Source: Thozetella sp. PMI_491 | Lineage: Eukaryota; Ascomycota; Sordariomycetes; Chaetosphaeriales; Chaetosphaeriaceae | Length of the DNA: 64,000 nt | Reading direction: 5' to 3' | Assembly (NCBI GenBank): GCA_021432635.1 | Contig: MU270015.1 | Location: 2,896,416 to 2,960,415, forward strand | In this document: positions 46,888 through 58,187 of the stretch, in pieces | Numbering within the stretch: position 1 is the stretch's first letter | Layout: every line of letters starts with the position of its first letter | The notes under the pieces: generated by a model | Told to the model about the DNA's origin: nothing | What the model saw: only the letters and a program-made list of their open reading frames with translations | Database searches by the model: none | Program-made: the position numbers and the translations under genes

Positions 46888-48933
46888 ATGCCCGATCCTG
46901 TGCAAGTCGCCTTCAAGAGGATCCAGCAGCCCAAGGTTGGAGAGAATGGTTATGATACGTTTTGACGAGGCGATGCTTTGGCCGATACCATGCTATCCCA
47001 ACTTGCCTTGTTTATTTTTGTATTTTCGCCTTTACACAATGTTGCAGAGCTTCCAGTCGGAGGTGCATACAGATCAGGCGGAAATGGTCGCCCAAGTAGC
47101 CCAGGGGTGAGGTGAAACATAGCTAATTGCATCCTGTCTAGTGGGTTTCCAACCCGGCAAGTCGGAAGTGCTCAAGAAGGGTACCAGACCGTTCGATGGC
47201 AAGGAGCTCATCTCCGACATCCGCACCGACCATGATATAGAAATCACTGTCCGGGACGGCGCGCGGCTATACGTAGACGTATACCGGCCAGCCGACACAG
47301 CGGAGAAGGTGCCCGCAGTGCTGAGCTGGTCTTGTTACGGCAAGAAGTATAGCGCTTTGGACATGCTGCCGATGTGTGTGTGGCATTGCTGTGTCCCGAG
47401 GAGCTCTCTAAGTGGCCTCGAGAAGTTTGAAGGACTTGACCCGCAAGTCTGGTGCCCTCAGGGATACGCCATCGTGAGTGTAGACCAGCGTGGTACAGGC
47501 CACAGCGACGGCCAGATCTGCGTTATGGGACCCCAGGATGCGGAAGATGGCTACGATGTAGTCGAAGCCATCTCTAAGCTAGACTGGTGCAGCGGGAGCG
47601 TAGGTATGGCCGGCAACTCGGCCCTCGCTATCTCACAATGGTTCATCGCTGCCCAGCAACCCCCGTCCCTCAAAGCCATTGCGCCCTGGGAGGGCATGTC
47701 CGATATGTACCGTGAGCAGTTCGTCCGCGGCGGCTGGTTCTCTATGAGTAACTTCGACCTTATCACAAAAGAAATAGTCCGCGGCCCAGTCAACTCGGGC
47801 GTCGAGGACTGGGCAGAGATGTATCGGTGGTCCTCCGTTCAGAACGCTTACTGGCGGGCCCAGCGAGCTGACATGACCAAGATTAAGTGTCCAACCTATA
47901 TTCGAGGATCCGACGTCAGTACAATCCACACTATGGGCTCTATCCGAGGCTGGATGGAGATCCCGCATAAGGAAAAATGGATCCATTGGAGCAGCAAGCA
48001 AGAGTGGTACGAGCTCTATTGTGAGCCCGAAGCGCAGGATGAACTCAAAGTCTTTTTCGATCGCTACCTCCGCGGCGCCGTGGACAACGGTTGGGAGACG
48101 CGGCCCAAGGTCCGATGGTCGGCTCTTCAGTATGGGTCGAAGCCCGCTATTGACGACATTGTTCTCGAGGACTTTCCGGTCCCCGGCACGGAATACCGCG
48201 AGCTATTCTTCCAGCCCGACCACACGCTCGGCACCACCAAGCTGACTAGAGACGAGGTGCATATTGCATCGTATGATTCCGAAGACTACAAAAGCTTCGC
48301 CGAGTTTACTTACACCTTCCAAGAGCGCTCCCGCCTGATCGGTCTACCCAAAGCCATCCTCTACGTATCTTGTGACAGCCGTGACGACTTCACTGTATTC
48401 ACAATACTGCGAAAGAAGAACAAGGACGGGAAAGATTTGTTGCACCTCAACTTCCCTATCGAAGCGACGCCTGTCGCATCTATTGAGGACATTCCGGAGA
48501 AGGAGCAGTCCAGCATGAATCTTCATCTCGGCTCCATCGGTATTCTACGCGCATCTCACCGAGAGGTTGACGATTCTAAGAGTATCCACCACCAGTTCCC
48601 TTTCCACCCTCACGAGAAAGAGGAAAAGGTCGCCCCTGGAACCATTATCAAGCTCGAAATGGGTATCTGGGCTATGGGTGTTGACTTCGAGGCGGGTGAG
48701 AGTATCAGTTTAAGAGTAAGTTATAACACAAAGTAACACCTACAATTATATAAACGATGGCACAAGTTTCTGACACACCACGACAGGTAGGCGGACAGTT
48801 CCCAAGCATCGCCGAGTACAAAGCTTGGTCGGATCCCCGCCCAGAACACGAGCTGAACCGCGGCGAGCACAAACTGCACTTCGGTAGGCATTTCCCGTGC
48901 AAGCTTATCTTGCCATTTACGCCGTTGGAGTGA
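46888..48933 (+). CDS. CocE/NonD (X-Pro dipeptidyl-peptidase-like) hydrolase, 593 aa
   Basis: Three exons (46888-46948, 47142-48715, 48787-48933) join in phase. The first is short (MPDPVQVAFKRIQQPKVGEN) and the long first intron has a GCTAATTGC branch site. The catalytic domain has VDQRGTGHSDG and the nucleophile elbow GMAGNSALA with S180. The C-terminal third is the β-rich jelly-roll region of the S15/CocE group, containing LEMGIWAMGVDFEAGE. Such enzymes cleave esters or amides of small molecules. Splicing of the last intron adds 49 residues after LR; without it the frame stops after six codons. Motif sharing suggests it works with PhyH copies 2 and 3 and the monooxygenase. Confidence 0.86.
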
Positions 48934-49193
48934 TGTCGACGGCCGGATTAGGAGAGTCTGGGAGTTCGAAATGGTCAAGTCGATATGCCTTGGCATAGGT
49001 GTCTGGATCCCCTTCAGTAGAGCATACCACCCGGGACGTATATACAGGCAAATTAACAACATCTTTCTAAATTTCGGTGCTCTGTGAATGCTATGTAAAT
49101 AATTACACGTATGGCGCTGCCTAGTCCTAATGCTTTGTATGACTTCCGGCGGGCCTACTTCATGTCTCCCACCCCTGTCGGCTATCCGCATGT

Positions 49194-50420
49194 TCAAGCA
49201 TTAATGTAGGGAATGCCAGTTAGCTTAAAGGCCCGATCACTCAGCACCGGTTTATTAAGCGGAGCCGTGCGTGTAATTCTGTCTGGCCTGCTATCCCGCA
49301 TGGCAATATTGGTACCGACGTGGCGGGCGTTGGGCCAGTGAGTCGTTCCAAGCCAGGCTGTGAAGCAAGGAGCAGAGGTCAATCTTAGTGCTAATTAAGT
49401 CTCTGAGAATAGCAACATCTTACCTTCGAAGGCGTCTTTCTTTCGAATTAGATCCTCGTTGGTCGCATCCGCCACTGGCATATAACAGGTATATACCGCT
49501 AGCCTGTCCTGCTCGCCGGTGGGTGCTTTGTTGTAGTGGGGGGCGCGAGAATCCCCTACAAGCAATGTTAGTAGCCGGGCAACCAAGATGACTTCCTTAC
49601 AGCACACGATTCGGCCTTGAGAAAGACTTGCAGAGAATAAGGTCCCCAGGACCACATTCGACCTTAACCCACTCCAGGCCTTGAGTCTCCAGCCACTTCA
49701 TGCCGTTCTCGGTATAGCCGAACCATTCATTCGTCCAAGCCGGAATCTTTGGCTCGTCTTTCATCTCCTCGTGGAACTTTTCGCTCAACACGTGAGCACC
49801 TTTGCAGATAATCAGGCCGCCATCGTGAGGACCGTTCGGCAGAAGGTTAACTAGGCCCTGAAGACAGCGGAAGCCCGGTTTAAGAGGATCCTGGTCCTGG
49901 TGCGGCCAGGGATTATTGAGAGGTAGGTTTGCGCGGTTGGAGAAACCGTAGTTGACGGCATCGAAAGAAACGATCAGGTCCTTAGTCGCATAGACCTTCT
50001 CGAAGGCGTTGATTACACCGGGCTCTGATCGGATGGCCCACACAAAGTCCTCGTGAGCAGCACCGTAGTTAAGCAGCATGCCTTTCTCGTTGATGACGGG
50101 CAACTTGTCCGGGTGCACAGTGGACTTGTCATTTCGATCATAACCGAGGCCGCTGTTTCACGCGATCGTTAGTCTAGCCGGGACGCGGGCAGTTACAATT
50201 GGATTGGAGCAACGAGAACATACAAGGATTCTAGCAGCGCAAGCATGCGGTCCGCGTACTTCAGGGCGTTCTCCTCGGGCACTGCCCCTTTGACAATGGC
50301 GTACCCGTCGCGGATCAAGTCGTCCCTCCAGTCTCCGAACTGGCCATCGGTGCCATCTAGCTTCAATTGTGGCTCCGACCGCAGGCTCAAGGTTACTGGG
50401 GCAGTAACGGTTGTCAACAT
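49194..50420 (-). CDS. PhyH-family Fe(II)/2-oxoglutarate dioxygenase, 337 aa (copy 3)
   Basis: Four exons (50420-50224, 50152-49632, 49555-49424, 49357-49194). Intron 2 uses a GC donor (T|GCAAGT) with a perfect CTACTAACA branch site; splicing creates LILWDSRAPHYN. Iron ligands are likely H150 and D152 (WPHQDQDP) and H246; R257 would bind 2-oxoglutarate. GDWRDDLIRDGYAIVKG and CLQGLVNLLPNGPHDGGL align with copy 2. Both end in WLGTTHWP or VGTTHWPHW-type segments. It is convergent with the CocE-type gene 260 bases away, and its promoter has two cluster-motif copies. Confidence 0.87.
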
Positions 50421-50659
50421 CTTGCGAGAGATTCTTGGCAAGGATTAGATAACGAAGAGATGGCACTTTTGTAAGCTTTCCTTGCTTCCAGGTAGCGGAA
50501 TGGAAATGCAAACCACTGTTTTAGCAAGTGATAGAAGATATGCCACTCACCGCCCCAATCACTTCCTAATGTCACGCCCCCTTTAGATCTTACGATGATA
50601 CAGTCGCACCTAGGGATCCAGTCAGAAGCTCTGACCAGTTCGGTTCGGTAGAGGTATGC

Positions 50660-50701
50660 TTCGGCTGGATGACATGAAAAGCGGGCCAGCTATCGGCTGG
50701 G
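50660..50701. promoter_or_regulatory. Two cluster-motif copies upstream of PhyH copy 3
   Basis: TTCGGCTGGA at 50660-50669 and ATCGGCTGGG at 50692-50701, about 240-280 bases before the ATG at 50420. The rest of the 680-base gap to the regulator's stop codon holds no gene. Confidence 0.5.
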
Positions 50702-51100
50702 TCTGATTTGGGGGGAGGGAGCCAGCCCTTTCTACGGCGCCCCATTTCAGGCGTTTACTCCCGATCATACAAATAATTGACGAGATTTGGGCGATTGAAT
50801 GCTCCGTACATAGCATGCTTATATATTACAGGAGCATAAAAACAAGATCCTGACGTCTTCTAGAAGGCCCGGCTATGTGTGGGCGCAGTGCTGCCAAGAT
50901 GTAGCATCTCTGCCCTCCTCAGATAGTATTTACTAGCTATGACATTATGCAGCTATATATAGTATTCGGTACTAGCTAGTTATTGCCTGTAGCATGATGC
51001 TAGGCTTGCAGCTCCATGTTCGCAGGATGCAACTGAGCCTTTGGGCCTAGTACCCAATGTGCTGAGCAAATAGAAATAAACACGATGGTGCCTATATTCA

Positions 51101-53528
51101 TTACAGCATTAATGCCTGGTGTTCATCCAGTGAAAAGTCCCATCCCACCATATCCCAAAACTGATCGAACCCAAGACGTTCCAATAGATCCAGGGATAAT
51201 GTGGATGACTCGCCCGAGTGAAGCATAGCTGGCGAGGTATCTGAAGAGCCCATCTGGTAGTCATTTCGTGTTAGAAGGCCGTACGATGTCGATTTCGACC
51301 CAAACGCGCTCACGGCGCTGCCTGGCGCGACCGTGTTAACCGTGGACGGGCGCCCTGCGCCGAATTGGTTGAAGAAGGTGGTCAGGCGCTCGCAGAGCAT
51401 CTTTGCGCTCGATGCGAGCGCTGAGGTCTTTATCCAGCAATTGAAATGGTCCTCTACTAGCTCGACGGCTAGGCGGAGGAGTTCGAGGTCTGCTCGGCTC
51501 ACGCGGCGCGTTGGCTGTTGCAGAATGCTGAGTGCCAGTACGATGGCCGATGAGAAAACCGGTGTGATGTTGAGAAGCACAGACTTCTCTTCCTGGTCAG
51601 CGAGGTGGAGGGAGTCCGCTATGATTGCGCGTGCAGCGACGGAGCAGTTGTGCGCAGCATCGATGAGGCGCGTGTGCGACCGTAATATGCCGTAGTACTT
51701 CTGCACTTCGTCAATGTAGCTTTTGTGTGGAAATACAAGCGATATCCTCAAGAGTGTGACTTGAGCCTAGGCACAGGTGAGGAAAACTTGATCCTAAGGC
51801 ATTCGGTAGGAATACGAGCGACTTACAAAGGAGAATTGCTTAGCGATGAAACATGCGATGTGGTGCTTGTAGCCCGGGATATCTATAGCCTCGTTATACG
51901 AAGCTGTCTGCCTCGGCCTGGCGTTCTTTGGTAACGTCTGCTCCCAGTTGACGAGTGCCAGGTCAAGGCTCTCCAGCTTCTCGAGTAAATCAAACGCTCT
52001 CCGGGGCCTCTGTGCGAAGAGCTGGACAGAGATCTCGCCCATGATCCGGGCTAAAGACACCCAGGCGGAGAAGTAGTCTGGTCCGAACCCTGTATCTAAA
52101 TTTGGAAGAGTCTGGTGGCCGTCCATGTCGTCGACAACAGCAGGCCGCCCAGTCTCGAGCTGCATTAGCCTCTCCATTGAGTAACACGACCACCACAGCC
52201 GGCTGCGAAGTTCCGAGTTGCGCTGGTCGATTGGCGATGAAGCGGGCTGCTCTGACTGCTGCTGCTTGTTCACAGAAACATGCATGCCGATGGAGTGTGC
52301 GATGCGGATGGCCTGTCCAAGCACTTGCCAGGCTTGGCCGTCTCGCATCTGGCCCCTCAGCGCGAGTGAGAGCAAGAACAGGGCCTGTACGCTCGCCATA
52401 TACGGCAGAGCGACCAGATACCCATACAACCCATATGCAGCCGTGATGAAGCAACTTCCGGTATCAGTTAAGCGGCCTGAAATCTCGTCTGACCCGATGC
52501 ATATGATGGCATAGATGGCAGCAAGAGAAGGGATGCTAATCCGGGGTAAGTGCGCCCCAAACGCGTCGCCAAATCTCGCCTGCAGATCCAGTACGCATCC
52601 TACTTCGGCAAAGATGTTATCCTGGTCTACGACTGGGAACAACGGCCATATTCGGTCAAAAAAGGCCCGACAGTAGGCCTGGAGATCCTGCTGTTGAGGG
52701 AGAGGGGGTATGAAAGGAGGAAACGGCAGGAGGAACTCTTCGCTATGTTCCATGCCCTCCTTGAAACGTAGACCAACGGGTTCGAGGTCTCTTGCAATCA
52801 GATAGAGATCTACAAAGCTGCAGAGACTCTGGAGACTGCTTCCCCCGATAAACTATGGTGGGCCGGGAAACTCAGCGGAAGTTTCACTGCAACATCGGGA
52901 TCGCGCCACTCACTTTGACCCTGTACGACGTGTCATCGGTATTCAAAACTACATCGGCGCTGGATTCATTTAGCCGGGGTACTTGACGATCGACAGGGCC
53001 GGGTCGATATCCATTGGAGACCCGGGCTGTTTCCCTATTCTCGGCGGCCAGTTGGTTCTCCGGTGGTCGGGTCGCAGTCGGGTCGCGGTCCCGGTCATGC
53101 CCGTCCGGCGCCTCGCGGTTGGTGCTGCTGGCCGGCGACGGGGCATCGTGCGCGTCAGTTCTCCGACGTGCAGCCTGCGGCCCGCCGCTGGAGGCCCAGG
53201 CGCGAACGCTGACCGGCTTGTCAGGCTTGCGCAGGTTCACCGTCTCGCAGACCTCGTTGCGCTGGATACAGTTCCGGCACTGTGGCAGCGAGGCATCGCA
53301 CCTTACCTTGCGCTTCCGGCACTGGGTAGATGCGGTCAGCCAAGTCAAACCCACTACGACCGCCCACCGAGTGAGTGTGGGGACAGGGGTGGAAAGGAGA
53401 GGTGAAAGGGGCATGCGCCGAACCGGAGTACAGGCAACCGAGAGCCGGATACGCCTTTGGTGCGAGTCTCGTGCCGGAGGCGGGGGTGGAGAGCCCATCG
53501 ATGCTGGGCCGGGTGATGGCAACGACAT
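51101..53528 (-). CDS. Zn2Cys6 transcription factor, 734 aa (probable cluster regulator)
   Basis: Four exons (53528-53424, 53321-52914, 52852-51827, 51766-51101) join in phase. The zinc cluster spans intron 1: ACTP then CRKRKVRCDASLPQC, RNC and EVC, giving CX2CX6CX6CX2CX6C. The donor of that intron (GTTCGG) is weak but the result is exact. Exon 2 then has a Ser/Pro/Arg-rich linker. Exons 3-4 form the fungal-specific regulator domain (FFDRIWPLFPVVD, SVQALFLLSLALRGQ, RLWWSCYSMERLMQLETGRP). It is divergent from the FAD monooxygenase and has four motif copies in the shared promoter, as expected if it regulates itself and its neighbours (inference). Confidence 0.86.
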
Positions 53529-53770
53529 TGCACAGAAAAGAGGATTAGTCGTATAGTGAACGGTTGAAGACTCTGCTACCCGGGTCCCGCAGTACATTTG
53601 GCCTCAGTTCCAACCGCTCCGGCTATCCCTTGTTCACGGCTAGGGGAGTAGAATGCTAAGTGCGGGGGGCGTCCAGGGCTTTCGCCCGCTGCGGGGTGCG
53701 CAGGTGGAGGGGTGCTGGGCTTGCTAAGAAGCAGGCGTGTTTCAGTATGATCTACGGAGGAGTAGCGGTC

Positions 53771-53849
53771 CCCAGCCGAGTCCCCAGCCGAGCCCCCAAC
53801 CGAGTCCCTAGCCGGCGTCCGGCAGAGGCGCTAAGCTGGCTCGGCTGAG
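53771..53849. promoter_or_regulatory. 12-bp tandem motif array in the regulator / monooxygenase divergent promoter
   Basis: CCCAGCCGAG at 53771-53780 and 53783-53792, and CCCAACCGAG at 53795-53804, exactly 12 bp apart (one turn and a bit of helix), followed by the degenerate CCCTAGCCGG at 53807-53816. GGCTCGGCTGAG follows on the other strand at 53838-53849, identical to the two 12-mers near 46.37 kb. No gene lies between 53529 and 54048. Confidence 0.6.
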
Positions 53850-54048
53850 CAAAAGTCCGGAGCCCAAATTCCGGCCCACCTTCCGATGTGCCACCGTCTA
53901 CAGTGGGAACTCCAGCACGTGCCGTATTTCGCAATCCCCAATCTGTCTTGCTGCATGTACAAAAGACGCAACGCTAAAGACGACATGGACGAAATACGTT
54001 AGTAGCTTAGGTCCTTGTCGTAGACACTGTGGGAGGTCTGGTAACACA

Positions 54049-55356
54049 ATGTCAAGTCCATCACGGGAGCTTAAAATCATTATCGTGGGCGGCGGCATTG
54101 CAGGATTGGCCGCTGTAAGGACAATCACTCTCCCAGCGGGTATCGCAGGGTTCCATACGGTCTAGACACAATGGCTCACAATTTGTGCATAGGCTGTCGC
54201 TCTGCGGGCCGTCAATCGATCCATCACTGTCATTGAGCGATCGCATATGCTGCGCGAGACCGGCGCCCTCATCTCGCTACAGCCCAACGCAGGCAAGATT
54301 GTGTCGTCATGGGGGCTGGATGAATCGCTGGCCCAGTTCCGACCCATGATAGATAAGGCCTTCCGTGTATACGATGTCGCCGGCAACCTTGTCAACGACC
54401 TCAAACTTGACACGACCAAGTACGGGGCCAACCGCGTCATCTACCACCGACAGGACATCCACCAGGGGCTGTTGGCAGCAGCTACCTCCCCAGATCGTCC
54501 TGGACGGCCTGCAAATGTTCTCACTGGACGGACTGTGGTCGTTTGTGATCCCGAAGAAGGTGTCGTGACACTGGAAGATGGTGAGTCCCACCGAGGAGAT
54601 GTCATCATCGGCGCCGACGGCGTACGGTCGGCGTTGCGGGAGTACATTATCGGTGAACGGCGGGACACCGTCCCAACGGGTCTCTCAGCGTATCGGATGC
54701 TGCTCCCGTCCGACTCAATCGCGGATGCTGATAGCTCCCTGGACGTCCAGGACCCTGTTACCACGATGGTCATCGGCCACGATAAGCGCGTAGTCATGGG
54801 GCCCGGCCGTGGCGGCGACCTCTACGGCATTGTGGCGCTGGTGCCGGACGACAGGATGCATGAGGAGACCGCCTCGAACTCGTGGGTCACCCCAGGCTCG
54901 CTGGAAGCGCTGCTGGAGTCGTTCGAAGGCTTCGCGCCCTGGGTTTTGCGCATCTTCGAGAAGGCAACCGACATCACGCGGTGGCAGCTACGCGATCTGG
55001 ACCCACTGCAGCAATGGGTCAGGGGGCGGGCTATTCTCATCGGCGACGCAGCGCATGCCATGCTCCCCACCCAGGGTCAGGGTGCCTCGCAGAGTGTCGA
55101 GGATGCGGAGGCGCTTCAGGCGTTCTTGGCCGATCTGCCGAGCGATCCCTCCAAGGACGATGTGCACAACGCCCTATCCCAGGTATTTGAGGCAAGGTTC
55201 GAACGCTGCAGCACGATCCAGGCATACAGCCGGCAGTCAGCGAAACCAGGGACAGACTCCCGCTCTAACACTGTGGTGCTCAATCCGGAAGAGTTCATGG
55301 ACTACAATTGCCGGTATAACGGAGCGAAGGAATGGGCGACCAGGAAGTCCAGCTAG
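54049..55356 (+). CDS. FAD-dependent monooxygenase (group A hydroxylase type), 409 aa
   Basis: Exon 1 (54049-54114) encodes the FAD ADP-binding loop IIIVGGGIAGLAA (G14-x-G-x-x-G19). Exon 2 (54193-55356) follows a 78-nt intron. Later motifs fit salicylate-hydroxylase-like flavoproteins: RQDIHQGLL, GADGVRSALREYI (the DG motif) and GDAAHAMLPTQGQGASQSVEDAEAL (the GD motif binding FAD ribitol). It uses NAD(P)H and O2 to hydroxylate or decarboxylate aromatic or enol substrates. The C-terminus ends soon after the GD region, as usual, with no membrane segment. Divergent from the Zn2Cys6 gene; the most 3' member of the motif-linked block. Confidence 0.9.
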
Positions 55357-56403
55357 CAAATCGAGTGCCTTCTGAAGTGGTAGGCTCATCTCATCTCTCG
55401 CTGCTCCAGAAAGTACGCCACACCGAGACGCTCGGCATGTAGATATAGCCGTAGCGGCTAGCGCATTTGATCTCGTCCGACTATTACCCCATGGGACATT
55501 TTTCACCTTGTAATTGATGGCTCGGGCTGGGGCGGGAACTCGATGCAACCAAGGTAGGTAACCATATAAATTCTTCACTGGTGGCTCTAGCAATGCATGA
55601 CTTATCTTCATTAGTTGTCCAAAAAGGTCGTCTCTCGATCGCGCAGTCGATTTATTATCGATTTGAAATTCTGCAAATGCCTCGCCCAGTCAGTGAATGG
55701 GTCTCTCTAATGTTGCTGCATGTTCCCTCCGATGCTGGCTGGGTCGTCTGCGACAGCCTCGGCCGAACTGATAGCAAGATAGCCGAGGCTTATCTATGCC
55801 CCGAGAGGATTATCCGAACCCGCCCCGCTTGCAACTGGACCCTTCTACGTCAGTTACTGGGTCCTAAAAAGCACATTCCAGCCCGCCGTTTGGCACTTAG
55901 AGCCGTGCTGTGGCGTTCCATATACTTCGAGCGCTCTGTAGTGACACACGTGTTCGTTTGGCTTGGCAAAGAAAAACTTGGAAGTCGTAGGCCGCATGCA
56001 ATCAGTAGTAAATCCAAAATGACGCTGCGATACACCCTCCCTGTCATTCTCCAACAGTAGATGCGCTGAATCTCACCATCGTTTCTGTCCATCTCATTCT
56101 CATTTTCTATCCTTCCAAGAATCGCAAGGCCTTGCCGCCGGCCCCTTATGGCCTGATCCCCACACGAAGCCATCTGCAAGGCATTGATGCAATGGCAGCC
56201 TCAATCCAGCAGTTCCGAGCACTACCCAGATCCATCTCATAGCTGCCCATGCAAATTGCAGCAAAGCGAGGGGCCACATCACGCCTCTCATTCGCTCGCG
56301 GAGAGGTTATCTGGCCGCCCATCGGTCGAGGCCTGCTCAACATCTTCGGCACTCGCCCATCTCCAGACACATCACCGCCAGTAACGACAACTCTCATCTC
56401 AGC
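55357..56403. other. Intergenic, no gene supported
   Basis: 1 kb. A 159-codon frame at 55581-56060 has no ATG at its start and reads like chance GC-biased sequence. No exact copy of the cluster motif was seen. Confidence 0.5.
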
Positions 56404-57228
56404 ATGCAGTTCGGGCAGGCGATAGGAACCGCATGCGGTTCGTTCGCAATCACCAATATCGACGACATATTTGTCCTTGTTACCTTCTTTGCGGAAGCCG
56501 CGACCAAGAAAACCACCACGCCTCTCAAGATTATCCTGGGCCAATACCTGGGATTCACTGTCATTATCGTCATCAGCATGATAGGTTTCGGTGCCTCTCT
56601 GCTGCTCCCCTCTGAGCCTATTGGATTCCTCGGCCTATTACCCGCTCTGCTCGGCGTGTGGCATCTTCTCGGACTCCTCTTTCCGGAACCAGAGGAAGAG
56701 CCAGAGGCGTCGAAGCTAGGTGGCTTCAGGAGCATACTTAAAGTTGCCATGATCACTGTCATGAACGGCGGAGACAATATCGGGACCTATATCCCGTTAT
56801 TTTCGCAGGCAGAAGGGGCAGAGGTAGCCGTGTACGTCGTGGTATACTACATTCTGCTTGGAATATGGTGCCTCGTTGCATTCCTCGTCATGAAACAGAG
56901 GCATATTCTGCTTGTGGCTGAGAGGTATGCTCATGTAGTGGTCCCGCTGCTCTACATGGGCCTCGGAGTTTACATCATGGTCAAGTCGGAGTGCTACCCG
57001 TGGTCCATCGAGCGTATCGACGCCAAAGTATCCACGGAACCCGGCAGAGCGATCATGGCCACCATGACCACGTTCTTCCTTCTTGTATCCATAGGTACGA
57101 TGCTATGGGCCAAGTGGAGGAAAAGAAGCGCTCGGCCTGCACCCGACGGAGACGTTGATCTCGAGCACCATCCTTCTTCTGCAGCCGAAAGCACGGCCGA
57201 CGACTCACATAATCCTACTCATCTCTAG
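56404..57228 (+). CDS. CadD-like (cadmium-resistance family) membrane transporter, 274 aa
   Basis: A single exon from ATG 56404. It opens with a membrane segment containing NIDDIFVLVTFF, has GQYLGFTVIIVISMIGFGAS, then FLGLLPALLGVWHLLGLLFPEPEEE, and MNGGDNIGTYIPLFS, and ends in two more segments and a hydrophilic acidic tail. The paired acidic motifs TNIDD and NGGDN are the hallmarks of the CadD/Cad family, best known from bacterial cadmium-resistance loci. Here it likely exports a divalent metal or related cation across a cell membrane. Lack of introns is compatible with, but does not prove, bacterial origin. It does not share the cluster motif. Confidence 0.82.
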   Translation: MQFGQAIGTACGSFAITNIDDIFVLVTFFAEAATKKTTTPLKIILGQYLGFTVIIVISMIGFGASLLLPSEPIGFLGLLPALLGVWHLLGLLFPEPEEEPEASKLGGFRSILKVAMITVMNGGDNIGTYIPLFSQAEGAEVAVYVVVYYILLGIWCLVAFLVMKQRHILLVAERYAHVVVPLLYMGLGVYIMVKSECYPWSIERIDAKVSTEPGRAIMATMTTFFLLVSIGTMLWAKWRKRSARPAPDGDVDLEHHPSSAAESTADDSHNPTHL

Positions 57229-58187
57229 ATGCTTCCGGATTGAATCACTGCAGCTCTGCCCTACCTCGGGGCTTGGGAAGCCACAAAGATGAAGTGTCTT
57301 GGCCCGGTCCTCAGGCTTGACCCGCTGAGATTTATGGGAATTTCCTTAAAAATAGCTTCTCCTAGATAAGAGAGTAGCTCATAGTTATTAAAGAGTAACA
57401 AAAAGAAATGCAACCGGGGAGGCCATTTCAACCTCATCTGACGGCCGCTCCTGCCCGTGTGCAGGAGTACTGTGATGGAGTTTGACTCACGCAACACAAG
57501 ACCGACCAATATAAATACTCGGCAGTTGGACGAGGTCGAGTTCGGCTGTGGTTGAATAGTTTGAGACAGCGCCGCAGTTGTGGGTGGCCGCTATGCAACC
57601 GCCGTCGACGTTCAAGGTCAGCTTATGCAGTGACCCCGTGTTCAAATATGATCTGAAACCAGCACTCGCGATGGATTGGCCGATGCTGCTTCGCGTAGGT
57701 TGCTTGTTTCGCCTCGCCAACCCAGAGAAGATGTAGACTCTTCAAGACTCTCACTGACCGACGATATTTTCTCGGGCGGATGTGACAAGCTTTTCGATCC
57801 CAGTCATAGCCATGAGTCGAAAGGTTAGAGTTGCCAGACTTCGTCGAAGGCGAAGTCGGGCTTCTTCAATCTGGCTCCTAACGTATCTCCCAAGTCTCGA
57901 GAGATTCTCGATGCTGGTGTTGGCTTTGTGACGAGCTCCGCCGTGCTTGCCGATTCGAGCAGTGGCATCGGGGCTTTTGTCTATTCTCCTAAATCTGAGA
58001 CACCTTCTGGTGATCCTAATCCTTCGAGATTTTGTATGCGGCCCCACCTATATGATATCTCCTGATGCGTAATACGGACTAATCAACGTCGCAGCCCTTA
58101 TATACTCTGACATTGCTATCTAGAATATCTTTGCCCCGTAATAAAAGAAGAGATAATTGCAATATTCAGCGAGCAACCGGTGATTGC
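57229..58187. other. Intergenic with a possible small minus-strand gene
   Basis: Two neighbouring minus-strand frames (57751-58047 and 57510-57720) have plausible amino-acid composition (RRIDKSPDATARIGKHGG; LNVDGGCIAATHNCG) but neither starts with ATG, and I could not define a convincing splice pattern. Listed as a candidate only. Confidence 0.3.

Noticed and set aside
54809-55375. Long plus-strand Arg/Ser-rich frame of 188 codons
   Set aside because: Out-of-frame shadow of the FAD monooxygenase, which carries the real motifs.
55581-56060. 159-codon plus-strand frame
   Set aside because: No ATG at the start, no conserved-looking segments, and lies in a promoter region.
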